Shown: in pieces, positions 10,460-20,797 of the stretch | Position numbering within the stretch: position 1 is the stretch's first letter | Layout: each line of letters begins with the position of its first letter | Assembly (NCBI RefSeq): GCF_000247695.1 | Contig: NW_004624752.1 | Location: 1,506,773 to 1,570,772 of the forward strand | Source of the DNA: Heterocephalus glaber | Taxonomy: Eukaryota > Chordata > Mammalia > Rodentia > Bathyergidae | Length of the DNA: 64,000 nt | Direction of reading: 5' to 3' | Program-made: the position numbers and the translations under genes | The notes under the pieces: model-generated | The model's database searches: none | The model's input: only the letters and a program-made list of their open reading frames with translations | Told to the model about the DNA's origin: nothing

Positions 10460-12020
10460 GGCCCTCGGTTGATTCCCAGCCTGGAACCAATTACCAGCCA
10501 CAGAAGCTCTTCGGCGAAGGGGAGACAGGATCCCCTAACGGAGGGAGCTGGCCACACCATCAAAATTTTACAGGATTACTGTGTCTTCTGGGCTCACCCT
10601 AAGGACGTATGGCCTTTTACCAGGGTGACTGTGCATCGAGGAAAAGAAAGCAAGATCTTTTGTGAACTGATGGACACTGACTCTGAACTGACACCAGTTC
10701 CAGGAGACCCCAGACAGCTCTGTAGCCCTCCAGTCAGACCAGGGACTTAGGGAGGTCAGGAGATCAATGGATTTCAGCTAAGGTCCATCTCACAGGGGGC
10801 CCAGTGGACCTCTGAACCCACCCTGTGGTGATTCTCCAGTCCCGGCATGCAATAAGGCACCTGAAGCAACCCCACATACTGGTCCCCAGAACTGTGGAGT
10901 GAGGCAGTGATGGTAGGAAGGATGAGTGGAAGCCATAGAGCTGCCTCTACCTAGAGAAGAGTCAATGATAATGGTGCACATCCGTCCTCAGTTCTTTGCA
11001 GAGGTCAGGGCTACCACTGAGGACTGAGAGGTGCAGGAGGTGACTTCCAGCACCCAATCAGTGGAAGTATCCCCCAGTGTCTGGCACACAGGTAACAGTC
11101 TGGCAAATACCTTTGCCTCCATCCCTGGGCATAAGGCCCACCAGAAGCAGTACATGTAGCTGCAAGGCCACTACCACATCTTTAATATCCTACCTTGGTG
11201 TCTCACACTAGGCACTTAAGGGTCCTGATCACCTTCTCCTCCTACTTGTGTATTGTTCTGGTGAGTCTCAGTGAGTGAGGAGTGACCACCCTGGAATTAC
11301 TGCTCATTCGAAGTCCTCAAAAGAATGAGCACTATCTTCTATGGAGTTATCCATAGAAACAGAGCTGTATTTTCTGAGGGCCAGGTGGCTGGTGGCCTCA
11401 GATGCGGGAAGGCCATGCCACTGAATGGGGTTACTTCTGCCACTGGAAGTGCTGAGGCCAATTCTGCTAAGGGTGAGGAAGTCACTTCCACAAGCAAAGG
11501 ATTCCTAGGATTTAGGGCACAGTGTCCCTAGTTCCACCAAGACCCTACCCCAAGCTGCAGGCACCCATTCTCTCCCAGGCAATGGTTGACACTACTATCA
11601 CCTCGAGTTGATGGTGGACACCCTCAAGGCTGGGGCCTAGCTTGCATCATAACCCAGCCAATCCCCAGATGAGATTTGGAGTTTCCCCCACATTCGGCCC
11701 ACTGGCTACAGGAGATGAAGGTCTCCTTCAGTCCACCCAGAAGCTCCGCAGTCACACAGAGGTGGGCAGTTTGTGCTGGGAATTCAAGTCTCCAAGAATA
11801 TCTGTTTTGCTTTTTCACCATTTCGTTCAGCAGTGCTAGGAGCAAGCAAACAACAGCAGTGTATTTCTTAGTTTTCCAGAAGTGTTCGAAAGCATCATGT
11901 CCAAAGCCTCCCAGCTCCTCGCTTCTAACATATGATGGTCAAGAAGTTTTCAGTGCAGATGCTTTGTGCATCTCTGCGGATAGTTCACGCCGCGGGCTGG
12001 CCTGCACTCAGATATAAAGC
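10460..12020 (+). pseudogene. ERV-L-type pol remnant (protease and downstream)
   Basis: The plus-strand frame around 10590-10740 reads 'CELMDTDSELTPVPGDP', which looks like the active-site region of a retroviral aspartic protease (D-[TS]-[GA] core). The core glycine is replaced by aspartate, which should abolish activity. The frame ends at a stop at 10748-10750. Similarity of the ERV-L kind seems to continue to about 10960 ('INGFQLRSIS' in the same frame), and then becomes too weak to follow. The extent to 12020 is inferred from the lack of any other assignment. This is an ancient, heavily broken provirus fragment with no coding capacity. Confidence 0.6.
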
Positions 12021-12102
12021 CATTAAGGTCTTTAAAGCCAATCAGATTGGAAGCTGATTCCAGAAATCCCAGGACCAGTGTACAAAACTCATTCATAAAA
12101 TT

Positions 12103-12112
12103 ATGTCCTCTA
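12103..12112. repeat. Target-site duplication, left copy
   Basis: The ten bases 'atgtcctcta' here and at 12215-12224 are identical and bracket the ID SINE with its A tail. They mark the insertion site duplicated by L1-driven retrotransposition. Confidence 0.85.
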
Positions 12113-12214
12113 TGGGCCAGGGATTTAGCTCAGTGGTTTAGCCGCCTGCCGTGCAAGTGCAAAGACCTGAGTTTGATCCCCGGTACCAAAAAAAAAAAAA
12201 AAAAAAAAGAAATG
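12113..12214 (+). mobile_element. Recent ID SINE with long A tail
   Basis: The element reads 'gggccagggatttagctcag', then 'gcaagtgcaaagacctg', the B box 'gtttgatcccc', and an uninterrupted A run of about 20 bases. Perfect ten-base duplications flank it. The intact tail and perfect duplication argue for a fairly young insertion. This variant, with 'tttagctcag' and 'cggtacc' ends, is the best lineage marker in the window. Confidence 0.9.
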
Positions 12215-12224
12215 ATGTCCTCTA
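12215..12224. repeat. Target-site duplication, right copy
   Basis: Identical to 12103-12112 and placed immediately after the A tail and the short 'gaaatg' end of the ID SINE. Confidence 0.85.
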
Positions 12225-12245
12225 AAACCACTCGTTAATGAAATC

Positions 12246-12690
12246 TGTACTAGTCAGGGTTCTCCAGAGAATCAGAGTCCTGGGATACACTTGTAGACGT
12301 ATACAGAGAGATTTGTTTGGGGGGATTTGCTAGTGGGATCACAGGGCCTGAGACATCCCGTGATCTGCTACCTGCCAGTAAAAGGCCCAAGAGAGCTGAG
12401 GAAGTTCCAGGCCAAGCCCAAAGGCCAGGTCTGATGGTGCAAGTCCCTGCCTGAGTCTTAGTCTCAGGTCTGAGATCAGGACAGGGTGCATGGCCCACCA
12501 TAAGAATGAGGCAGAGCTGATGCTCTCGTTCCTCCCAATTCAGATTCTGGGCCGATTGTGCGATGCCCACCCACCCTAGCGAGGCCCATAGTCAGGCTTT
12601 ACTTAGTCTTCCAATTCTAACATGGATCACTTCTAGAAACACCCTCACTAACGCACCCAGAAATAGTGTTCAGCCTGCCACTGGGCACCT
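12246..12690 (-). mobile_element. MLT2-type (ERVL) LTR, antisense
   Basis: The plus strand starts 'ctagtcagggttctccagag', the reverse complement of the MLT2 3' end. It ends around 'aaacaccctcactaacgcacc', the reverse complement of the MLT2 5' third. It is a near-full-length LTR. Confidence 0.8.
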
Positions 12691-12769
12691 GTGGCCAGGC
12701 AAGTGGACACATGGGACTGGCCACCAGGTGGTCCCATCTGTCTGGCTCAGCCAAGTGGAATGCAAAGAT

Positions 12770-13035
12770 GCAAGGAGACTGACTGGGCTCTGCCTGACTC
12801 TGGACTGGATCGTCCACCTGCTCTTGTCCTGGTCCTGGTTCTCAGGCCTTCAGAGGGGACTGGAACCCACACTGCCCATGCTTCTCCAGGCTCTGAGCTA
12901 TATCAGGCTTGTCCGGGTCCCCGCTTTGCAGATGGCAGACCGTGGAACTGCTCAATCTTCTTAGCTGTGTAAGAAAATTTCTTCTAAGAAATATTATATC
13001 TATAAACTTATACTTACTCCTTTTTTAAGAAATCA
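12770..13035 (+). mobile_element. MLT2-type (ERVL) LTR 3' part, sense
   Basis: The segments 'ggttctcaggccttcagag', 'ctttgcagatggcagaccg' and 'gaactgctcaatcttc' are in the order found in the 3' half of MLT2 LTRs. It faces away from the antisense LTR at 12246-12690, so the pair forms a divergent inverted arrangement. Confidence 0.75.
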
Positions 13036-13744
13036 GATGTGATGTACCCATTGTTAGGAACTGAGATCTGTGAGTATTTCTGGTGAAGTTTTATGTTCAT
13101 GTGGCTAAGCGATGGATGTTTGGTGTTTACTGCAGCTCAGGTTCCAGGGACTTCACATCTGTCCAGTGTCCTTGCTGGCATCCGTCCTAGGTGAGATGCA
13201 CACTTGCAGGTCACCATCAGGTAACGCTTTCAGTCTGGTCAGTATCCCACAGCTCTGCAGGTGTGGTGGGGCTGGGGGTGGGTGGGGGGAGGAGAACTTC
13301 ATGATTAATTCTTAGTCTCTCTGTGTCCCGTGACCCACACCCTGCCTGTCACAAATGCTCCGTACTCCCTCCCTTGGGTGAGACAAGAAACCTGGAGGAA
13401 TCTGCAGGGGACAGTGTCCTGCCTCTAGGTGGTGAAGGGCTGTGGGGAGCTCTACTTCCTCACTGAGAGGGTTCCTGTCATGGAGAACACCTGACCACAC
13501 TTCAGAGCAGTCCCTCTTCCCTCCTCATGGCCAGAGCCTCCTAGAGTCTTCACTGCTCTCCACCAGGAGAATCTGGTGAGGGCCTGGAGGTCAAACCCAC
13601 AGAATGATGGGACCTCATTGCCATAAGGATGGTGTGGGAGATATCTCAGCTGAGTCTCTGTTTCCACAGAGTCCAGTATGGTGGCTCGCCAGCCACCTCC
13701 ACACCCAGACAGGCCAGGAAAAGCACTGGCTTTCTGTTTATTAT
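13036..13744. other. Unassigned sequence
   Basis: Short overlapping frames only (60-100 codons). It includes a G-rich patch at about 13262-13290. No repeat family or RNA gene was recognised. Confidence 0.35.
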
Positions 13745-14345
13745 AGACAGCCAAGTTAGATAGAAATCAACATGCATCCAGAGAGAAGCGGGCCTCGGAG
13801 GAAGTCAGTACAAAAAATAGAGACATCAGAACTGTGGCTGGAGGTGACTCGGGAGAGAGCCAGGCTTCAAGATGGAGAAGCATAGCCAGGCCCATGAGCT
13901 GCCCTAAAGATAAACAGCAGCTGGAGATTCTGCTGTGATTCGCACCCCCTGGTCCCGTGGGCCCAGATGGGCATCAGACACAGAGGTGGGCTACCAGAAC
14001 ATTGGACCCATACTCCCTTCCCTTCCCAAGAATGCCTTCGTTCTTTCAGTGTACCCTTGCTCTGTGACCTGTTTCCCTATTGGATCAATATTGGCTAAGC
14101 AGCTATTCTGGTAATCCTATAGGTTGATTGTAGTCTGATCCATCTTGTACCTATGTTGTATAAATTTACCCCTGACAAAGGGCCTCCTCTGCCACCTACT
14201 GCAGACCCCTCCTGGACATTCAGGATCTATTCTTCTTCTCCTTATTTCCAATAAAAGCCTCCGAACTTCCTCCTTCGGTTCACAACTTCATTCCTCAATG
14301 CTGTGAGACCATGAACTCAGTGCATTTGACGTCTAACAGGTGGGG
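13745..14345 (+). mobile_element. Class I-like ERV LTR with TATA box and poly(A) signal
   Basis: A TATA box ('tataaat', 14159-14165) is followed about 90 bases later by AATAAA (14250-14255) and a T/C-rich stretch ending 'cttcattcctcaatgctgtg'. Upstream, 13970-14150 contains 'ctgtttccctattgg' (an inverted CCAAT box would be ATTGG). This promoter, short R and U5 order is that of a retroviral LTR. No open viral gene is visible alongside. The 5' boundary is a guess. Confidence 0.55.
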
Positions 14346-15602
14346 AATTCTATTTCTCCACATCAAGTTCACCTGGCTTTCCTCATGTAAGGATGGGGTG
14401 CTGTTCTCTGCTGGGCTCGGATGGAGCAGGCCAAACAGTGCTCCCTGCCACATGCTCACTCCACTTGCACAGGAGAGAGCAGGGTGCGGGCTCCTCTCGG
14501 ATACAGCTCCACAGCTCCACGAGGAGCCGAATTCTGAAGTTTCCTGTGCCCCTTCTTGTCACCGTGTTACCCAGAGGCAACAGCAAGGAGGCTTCTTCTT
14601 CCCCACCGTGGACTCAGCCCACTGTGGGCCTCACGGTGCTCCCGTGAGACAGGCACCCCTGCTCTGGTCAGACTGCAGGAGGTGCCATGCACAGGGCTCA
14701 GGGAGGCCTGGGTCCCTGCGTAGCTCCCAGCAGGGCATCCCCACAGACTCGAGGCTGCCTACAAGCCTGCCCTGTGTTTGAACCTCAATTCTTTGTCTCT
14801 CTGCTGTCCATGAATATTTATGGCTGAGAGAGCCAAGTCAGCACACCAGCAGCCCATTCACGGGCCTCATCAACAAGGCTTTTGTGAACTTGACCTAGGG
14901 ACAAGGGATGGGGAGGGGGAATGCTGGTCCCTCTCCGAGTCCCAGGCTGCAGGAACAATGCTAAATGGGCTTTTATTCCTTTATTTCTCTCCACCCGACT
15001 TGGGACAGCAAGCTAATGTGAATCGGCTGAGAACTAAAACAAGGGTCCATCCGTAGGAAGAGGCTGAAGGGCTCCGTGTTCTGCTCTGGCCACTTCCAGC
15101 CCAAATCCCCCTGGACCCACGCTCAGAGGAGCAGTCCTGCAGAAAGTACCTGCTGTTCCAAGCCGGGCTCCTCCTCCATGCACACAGAGGGCCTGGAGCA
15201 CAAAAGACCAGCCAGGAGGGAGCAGGCTCCATGCCCTAGCACTGGCTGTTTGGTGTCAGAATGGCCATAAATCCAGCCCATCTGAGGAGAGGCACATTTC
15301 ACCAGTTGTCTGAGGCCCTGTAAAGCAGCAGGCGATCCATAAACACCTCCTGCTGAGGGCCGGTGCCGGCACACGGGAACCGCAGTGCAGGATGGCAGAG
15401 CCAGGCACCTGGACCCCTGGGTCCAGACAACTCCTCCAAGAACAGGCTGAGTAGCCAGTGGGGCCCCTTGTACCCCACCTGCAGGAGCACCCCTGGATTT
15501 GCAGTCAGCCCAGGGCACGCCCCTTCCTAGATGCCAGCTGCTGGGGAAGCCGGACTCCTGGGCCCTCTGGGACGTTTCCTGTTGCTCTCACAGCCCCCAG
15601 AG
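14346..15602. other. GC-rich unique sequence with no gene recognised
   Basis: Frames of 60-156 codons overlap on both strands (the longest at 14311-14781, plus). None shows a domain, signal peptide or consistent coding character. Confidence 0.45.
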
Positions 15603-15830
15603 ACTGCTTTTTTTTCCCTTAAATTCTGTCATTGGTACATTTTAGGTATACACTACATTTACATTTAGCATTGGGTGCTTGTACCTGTACATGATGCATC
15701 TTGGTTCTTATGTTTTCCCCATTCCCTGTGCGCCCTTCCCTATTTACATAGATTTTGTTCCCATGTTTTTTCTTTTCTCATAATGTTTCCTTTCCCTTCT
15801 TTCCTTTCACCCAGAGACCGCTTTGGGTGG
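15603..15830 (-). mobile_element. L1 3' UTR, antisense
   Basis: This is the reverse complement of the L1 3' end at about 4740-4950. Both share 'ttggtacattttaggtatac' and 'gggtgcttgtacctgtacat', including the C/T tract that mirrors the polypurine tract. It explains the apparent frame starting at 15675. Confidence 0.85.
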
Positions 15831-17605
15831 GCACCTCTGTCTCTCTCCCTCGGTGTCCCTGATTCTCTACTTTTGTCCTGGTCTCTCCACTCCTCTCTCT
15901 GTCGATACACAGAGGCCCACAGCCCAAGTCCCTCTTGGAATCCTCCCCATCCTCTAGGCCTATTGCTGAGGAGGGTCCTCTGCATCCATGGGGCCCAGGT
16001 CTCTCTGCCTGGCTCCTGAATCTGTCCTTGCACCTCTCAGGTGAGGATACTGGAGTGGAACTCAGACCCTGTGGCCCAGGCTCTGCACGTGATGTGTCCA
16101 TGTGTCCCCTGCACCAGCACCTGCCATGTGCCTGGTCATCATCATGAAGGGTGGTATCAGGGCTGCAAGGGATGCCAGACTCCCTACCCTCTGGAGGACC
16201 TGGAAGGAGGCAGGAGCTGTTCTCATCCAGGAGAGGCAAGGTCTGGAGGGGACAGAGGTCAGCCTCGAGGAAGGTGCAGGAACCCCAGGCCTTGGATGAG
16301 CAGCCAGCACCACCAGAGTGGCACTGCTGCAAAAGTCCAGGCCAGCTGATCCCAGCAAAGGCTTCTGGAGGATTCAGGCACCACAGTGAGGTGACAGAGC
16401 CCCTGCTCGGGAAGAGCACTGCATCTCCAGTCTGTGACCCAGGAGACCCTGGCTCTAAGGAAAAGGTGTAGGGGTCAGAACGAGGTGTGAGGATCCAGCT
16501 CACTGCTCAAACTTTGTGGTCTGAGGTTTTCAATGTGCCATGCAGTTAGAAAGCTGTGTTTGTCATGAACCACCAGTGCCTGGGACCTGAGGCACCATCC
16601 CGAGTCAAGGCAACTGTGGCACACCAGGATCGGACGGTCACCTTGGGCAGGAAAGGGGCAGTTGGTCCCAATGGCACAGCAGCTATTTTTATCCGAGCGC
16701 AGGGAGGGGGCCCAGCTTCACTTCCTGACAGGGGCCCAGGGCTGAGACCGCACCAGAGGACAGTTGGGAGAGTCAGGGAGGGAACACTTTCATGACTCTG
16801 AGTTTGCCTTGAAGCCTGAGTGGGCTCCAACCCAGGGACGTAACCAGAGATGATCATGAAGACCACGTATCTTGCAGCCCCTGTGCGCTGCTGTTGGAAG
16901 GAAAATGGTCAAAACCCTGGGAATTCTGCAGCAAAAAGACAAAGATACGCTGCAGGGAGCACCCATTAGTGATAATGATGGCCGAGCCGGCCAGTCCTGC
17001 TAGTGTGAAAGTGTGAGAAGCTACTGCTTCCAGAGGGAGACGGGAGGGGAGAGAGGGAGAAAAGAGAGAGGAGGGGGAAGATCAGGAGGGAGGGGAAGCC
17101 CCTCTGACACACTTGGATTTTCTTCACTGTCTTTGCAGGAAATACCCCGCTAAGAACTTCTCTGCCCAGGGCCCCTGACATCCTTCAACACCCCAAGGCT
17201 TCTCCTTCCACCCCCATTTGTATAACAGCTCCTTCTACTTCTCCAGTCACCCCCTGCCCAATTCTGTGCCCAGCCCTGTGGTCTGGCCCTGCCCTGCCTG
17301 CTGTCATCTCTCCCTGCACCCTCACCCAGGCCACCTCCCTTCCCTGATGGAGGCTGCTCATGGAGATGCCTGCGGCCCTGCCCACAGCCACCTCCAGGAC
17401 CTGGGCCGAGGGCTAGTGGTCTCAAGGCAGCACTGCTCCATGGCTGCACCTGCTCTGAAGTTTCTTGTAGGATCAGGCTGAGAAAACTTGGACTCAGGAG
17501 AACCCCATGCCTGCCCACTTCCTCATTGGAGTGTCTGGACACCTCAAAGTCAACAAGTCCAAAGCTGAGAGCTTTGTTCACCCCCAAAATGCTTCTTCAG
17601 TTGTG
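15831..17605. other. GC-rich unique sequence, including a purine tract
   Basis: The longest frame is 241 codons on the minus strand (15778-16503). It runs into the antisense L1 3' UTR, has no domain, and competes with frames on the other strand, so I read it as chance. A G/A-rich tract lies at about 17018-17100. Confidence 0.45.
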
Positions 17606-18115
17606 ATAGTTAATTGTGATGTCAACTGAATGGATTTGGAAATGCCTGTGGGACTAGTCGGACACAACTCTGTGGGTGTGTCTGTGAGTGACTGACATGC
17701 AGGCTGCAAACTGAAGCAGGAAGACCCACCCTGGATGTGGGTGGAACTGACCAATAGGCTTATAATTTGGCTGGAACAAAAAGGGAAAGAAGGAAGTCTT
17801 CCTGTTTCTTCTTATGGTAGGAGGTGCTCCAGTCCTCATGGTCATCTCTGGACAGATGTTTGTCACCAGTTCCTTCCGTCTTCTGGTGCACACTCTTTAG
17901 CTTCTCAAAACAGACTTGCCCCAGACTCTGCAGTGAGCACCAGCGCTTCAGCTTCAGACTGGATCCTCCAGCTCTCTAGTGCACAGATAGTCATTCTTCA
18001 TTCTTCCATTCCCTACTCTGCAGGCAGTCATTGTTAGCCTAGCTTGTAAATCCATATTATATTATATTACATTATATTATATTATATTTGATCCTCTAGA
18101 GATCCCTACTTGATC
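17606..18115 (+). mobile_element. MLT2-like ERVL LTR with an internal TATTA repeat
   Basis: It opens 'tagttaattgtgatgtcaac', continues 'ctgtgggtgtgtctgtgag' and 'aggaagacccaccctggatg', then 'caaaaagggaaagaagg', matching the first two thirds of a MLT2-like LTR. Near its end is a short (TATTA)n-type microsatellite at about 18052-18090. Confidence 0.65.
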
Positions 18116-19334
18116 CATCAGTGTTTCTGAAGAGTGCATGTTCACCCAGCTTTGGGACTTCTAGAGCAACCTTTTCCTTGTTTCTCTTCCTGCCATCAAT
18201 AGCCACGTTGCCTTAATTTCGGGTGCTTCCTCTTCTACTCCCAGCATCTTCCACGCCCCTTTTAATTATCAGCTGACAGCTCACCCTCCCTCTTTGTGCA
18301 CTGTCTGCTGCTGAGTCTGAGACTCAGCCACCTCAGTGCAGGCCTGCGTGCTCCTCTGTCCCCTGGGTCTCCTGCAGGTCACACTCCATCCCGGGGATAC
18401 CCTCAGGCTCAGAGCCCCCTCTGGCTCACCCAGAGGCACTGTCCCTGAAGAGGTGGGTGGAATGGTCATGGGTGCTGCATACTGAGATCCACCAATTCAT
18501 GGAAAACATGAAATGGGGATTTTCTAACAGTAGCATTTGATTTTCCTTTGTCAGCTAAGCAAATATCCCATGGAGCCAGCCCTTCGCTCCCCTGCTGGAG
18601 ATGCCAGGATACAGTGGCTGGAGCATCGTTGCTATGGATGCCAGTGCTATTTCACCAAATTCCCTACATTTCAATATAGCATCCTCCCAACCATCCATTA
18701 GGTGCCCTCTGAGTTTTGTTTCAGTGTGGTTATTTGATTGATCGAGACTCATGAGATGGGTTTTGATCAGCACAGCTCTGATTCTGCAGATCAAACCATC
18801 TCAGACCTTGGGCTCCTCTTCTCCTTGGGCCCTGAGTGTGGGCAGCTTCCACTGTCAGGAGCACGGGAAGGTTCTGGGCCAGCACTGCCCCAGCCCTTAG
18901 GAGGCGAGGTGTGTAAGGGCCCCTGCTCCCCTTAGCATTCTCTGAACTACTGACCAGTGCCTCCCAGGCCAGTGTCCCAGACTGCCCAGGCTGCTCACAG
19001 TTGCGGTCACCATAGCTGCCTTCCTCAGTGTTTTCTAAGCATCACTCTGGTTTGCCAACTAATTACTCTGCTTTTATGTGGAATTTGGGGGAGATGCAAA
19101 TGCTACACTGTGACTACCAGTGCTACCTCCCCGCTCCAGGTTCTGTTTCCCTTCACTCCTTTATCAACAATAAGTCACTGCAGGTTTTCTGATTTTTGTC
19201 CCACTTAGAAGCAAAGTGTCATATCTTCTCCCCAAAGTGCTCATCTGAAGCATGGCACATCATGACTGGACATGCGGTAAACATTCAGCAGGGGAAGCAG
19301 TGAGCACTCTTGAAGGCACACTGTAAAGCAAGAA
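18116..19334. other. Unassigned sequence with one RFX-like site
   Basis: No repeat family or coding domain was recognised. Frames are under 85 codons. Bases 18500-18780 are non-repetitive, moderately AT-rich and contain an X-box-like motif. Confidence 0.4.
18628..18641 (+). promoter_or_regulatory. RFX X-box-like site (candidate)
   Basis: The 14 bases 'gttgctatggatgc' are close to the palindromic RFX consensus GTTGCCATGGCAAC. This is only a motif match; sites this good occur by chance in 64 kb. Confidence 0.25.
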
Positions 19335-19500
19335 AGTTCCCTCATCGAATCCCCTGCAGCACTGTGAAGTAGGTGTCATGATTGAATTCCATTTTAGAAC
19401 AGAGAAACTATTGTTTAAAGAGGGAACAATGCGCCAGAGAGAAACATGGAGGGGCATACCCAGATGGTGGCTCCAGAATCTGCATCTTAATTAGGTGGTC
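19335..19500 (-). mobile_element. MIR SINE, antisense
   Basis: The series 'cactgtgaagtaggtgtcatg', 'ccattttagaacagagaaac' and 'tggtggctccagaatctg' is the antisense of the MIR core and 3' region. Confidence 0.65.
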
Positions 19501-19747
19501 CCTGCCTGCCTTTGGGCACTGGGCACCGTGGGAAACTACCTGGGGCTGGCATCACTCCTGGAGTGCTGCTGTGGGCCAAGCAGGGTCACACCTGCCCTCA
19601 GGGTCCCATCTCAATTCTAGGAATGTGCCTGTGGCACACAGCCATGGTGGCTCAAAGAAACCCACCGAAGTCAACAGCTTGTACTTTTCTGGGTGGGCTG
19701 AGTAGTGTGATTTTAAAATTCTAGACACCTTTTCATTTCTTTTTAAA

Positions 19748-20102
19748 TGAGCATGTTAGGGTTTGTGTCTTAACTGTCTCCCAGTAACTCATGTCTGAAG
19801 GCTCGGTCCCCAAATGACTGTGGAGGGACTTGTCAGACAGAGTCCCAGGGCTTCATGGAGAAATTCAGGCCTTGGGGCTGTATCCATAAAGGTGATGTTA
19901 GAACCTAGTGGCTGTCTCTTTCTCCCCAGCTGCTGTGAGGTTGTCAACTTAGTCTTAGTGCACATTCCCGCCATGCTGTGGTGCCTCATCTACAGGCCCA
20001 AGCCACCATGGACTGATGCCTTCAACAAAGTGAGCCAAGATGAACCTGTTTTTTTTTAGCTTATTATCTCAAGTATTTTGTCACAGGTACGGATAAAAAT
20101 AT
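19748..20102 (+). mobile_element. MaLR-type LTR
   Basis: It opens 'catgttagggtttgtgtctt', contains 'catgtctgaaggctcggtcc' and 'ctgctgtgaggttgtcaac', and near the end has 'gtgagccaagatgaacctg' and 'agtattttgtcacaggtac'. This is the order of a MaLR LTR in sense orientation. Confidence 0.75.
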
Positions 20103-20330
20103 AAGGGAATAACATATTTAAAAAATGGTTTTAAAAGCTGTCTATCTCAAGTCCACATGGTGGAGGGTAGCCTTGCTAGACACCCCCTCAAAATGTCGTG
20201 GGTCCATGGTGGGCAAGCATCCTTCCAAACCATTTCTAGATGTGAGCATGGATTCATCGGTCTGTCACCTCTACTGCTTTAGGGGTCATCCCTACACACC
20301 TGCTGCTTACAGATGGTTCAATCACTTAGA
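20103..20330. other. Spacer between two MaLR LTRs
   Basis: Non-repetitive to the eye; a 94-codon plus-strand frame here continues into the next LTR and is not credible as a gene. Confidence 0.35.
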
Positions 20331-20797
20331 GTCCTTGACTCGATCTCACTTGGCCGCCAGATCTGTGGTTTGTCCCCCAGAGTTTCATGAGCTGGAAGCT
20401 TGGTCCTAGGGTGGCAGTCTTGGGTCACTGGAACCCTAAAAGATGGACTTAGGGCAAAGTGATGAATCATGGGGGCACCACTCATTAGGCAGGTAGATCT
20501 TGCAGGACCCTTGGCAGTTCTCCTGAGAGTGAGTCTTTAAACAAGAGAAAGCTTGGCCTTGACTCTCTCTTGCTTATCGTCTCTCCATGTGACCCCTTCC
20601 TCTCCCACGAAGCCTCACTGTGAAGCCATCTGCCATGTTTCAGTGTGGCCGGAAGCCATTCAGCAGAGGTAGAAGAGATGGGGCTGCCCAATCTTGTCTT
20701 TTCAACCTCCCAAACTGTGAGCTAGTGAACCTCTTTTCTCTATAAGAATCAGTTTAGGGTATTTTGTTATAGTATAAGAAAATGGACTGATACAAAG
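20331..20797 (+). mobile_element. MaLR-type LTR (MST/MLT1-like)
   Basis: Motifs in order: 'gtcccccagagtttcatgag', 'gatgaatcatgggggcacc', 'tctctccatgtgacccc', 'caaactgtgagctagtgaacc', and an end 'aaatggactgatacaaag'. This is the standard layout of a MaLR LTR in sense orientation. It follows the LTR at 19748 by about 230 bases. Confidence 0.8.

Noticed and set aside
12113..12214. tRNA-like A and B boxes, as if a tRNA gene
   Set aside because: The ID SINE has a tRNA-related head but an A tail and target-site duplication, with no cloverleaf.
15778..16503. 241-codon minus-strand frame
   Set aside because: It runs into an antisense L1 3' UTR and is matched by overlapping plus-strand frames.
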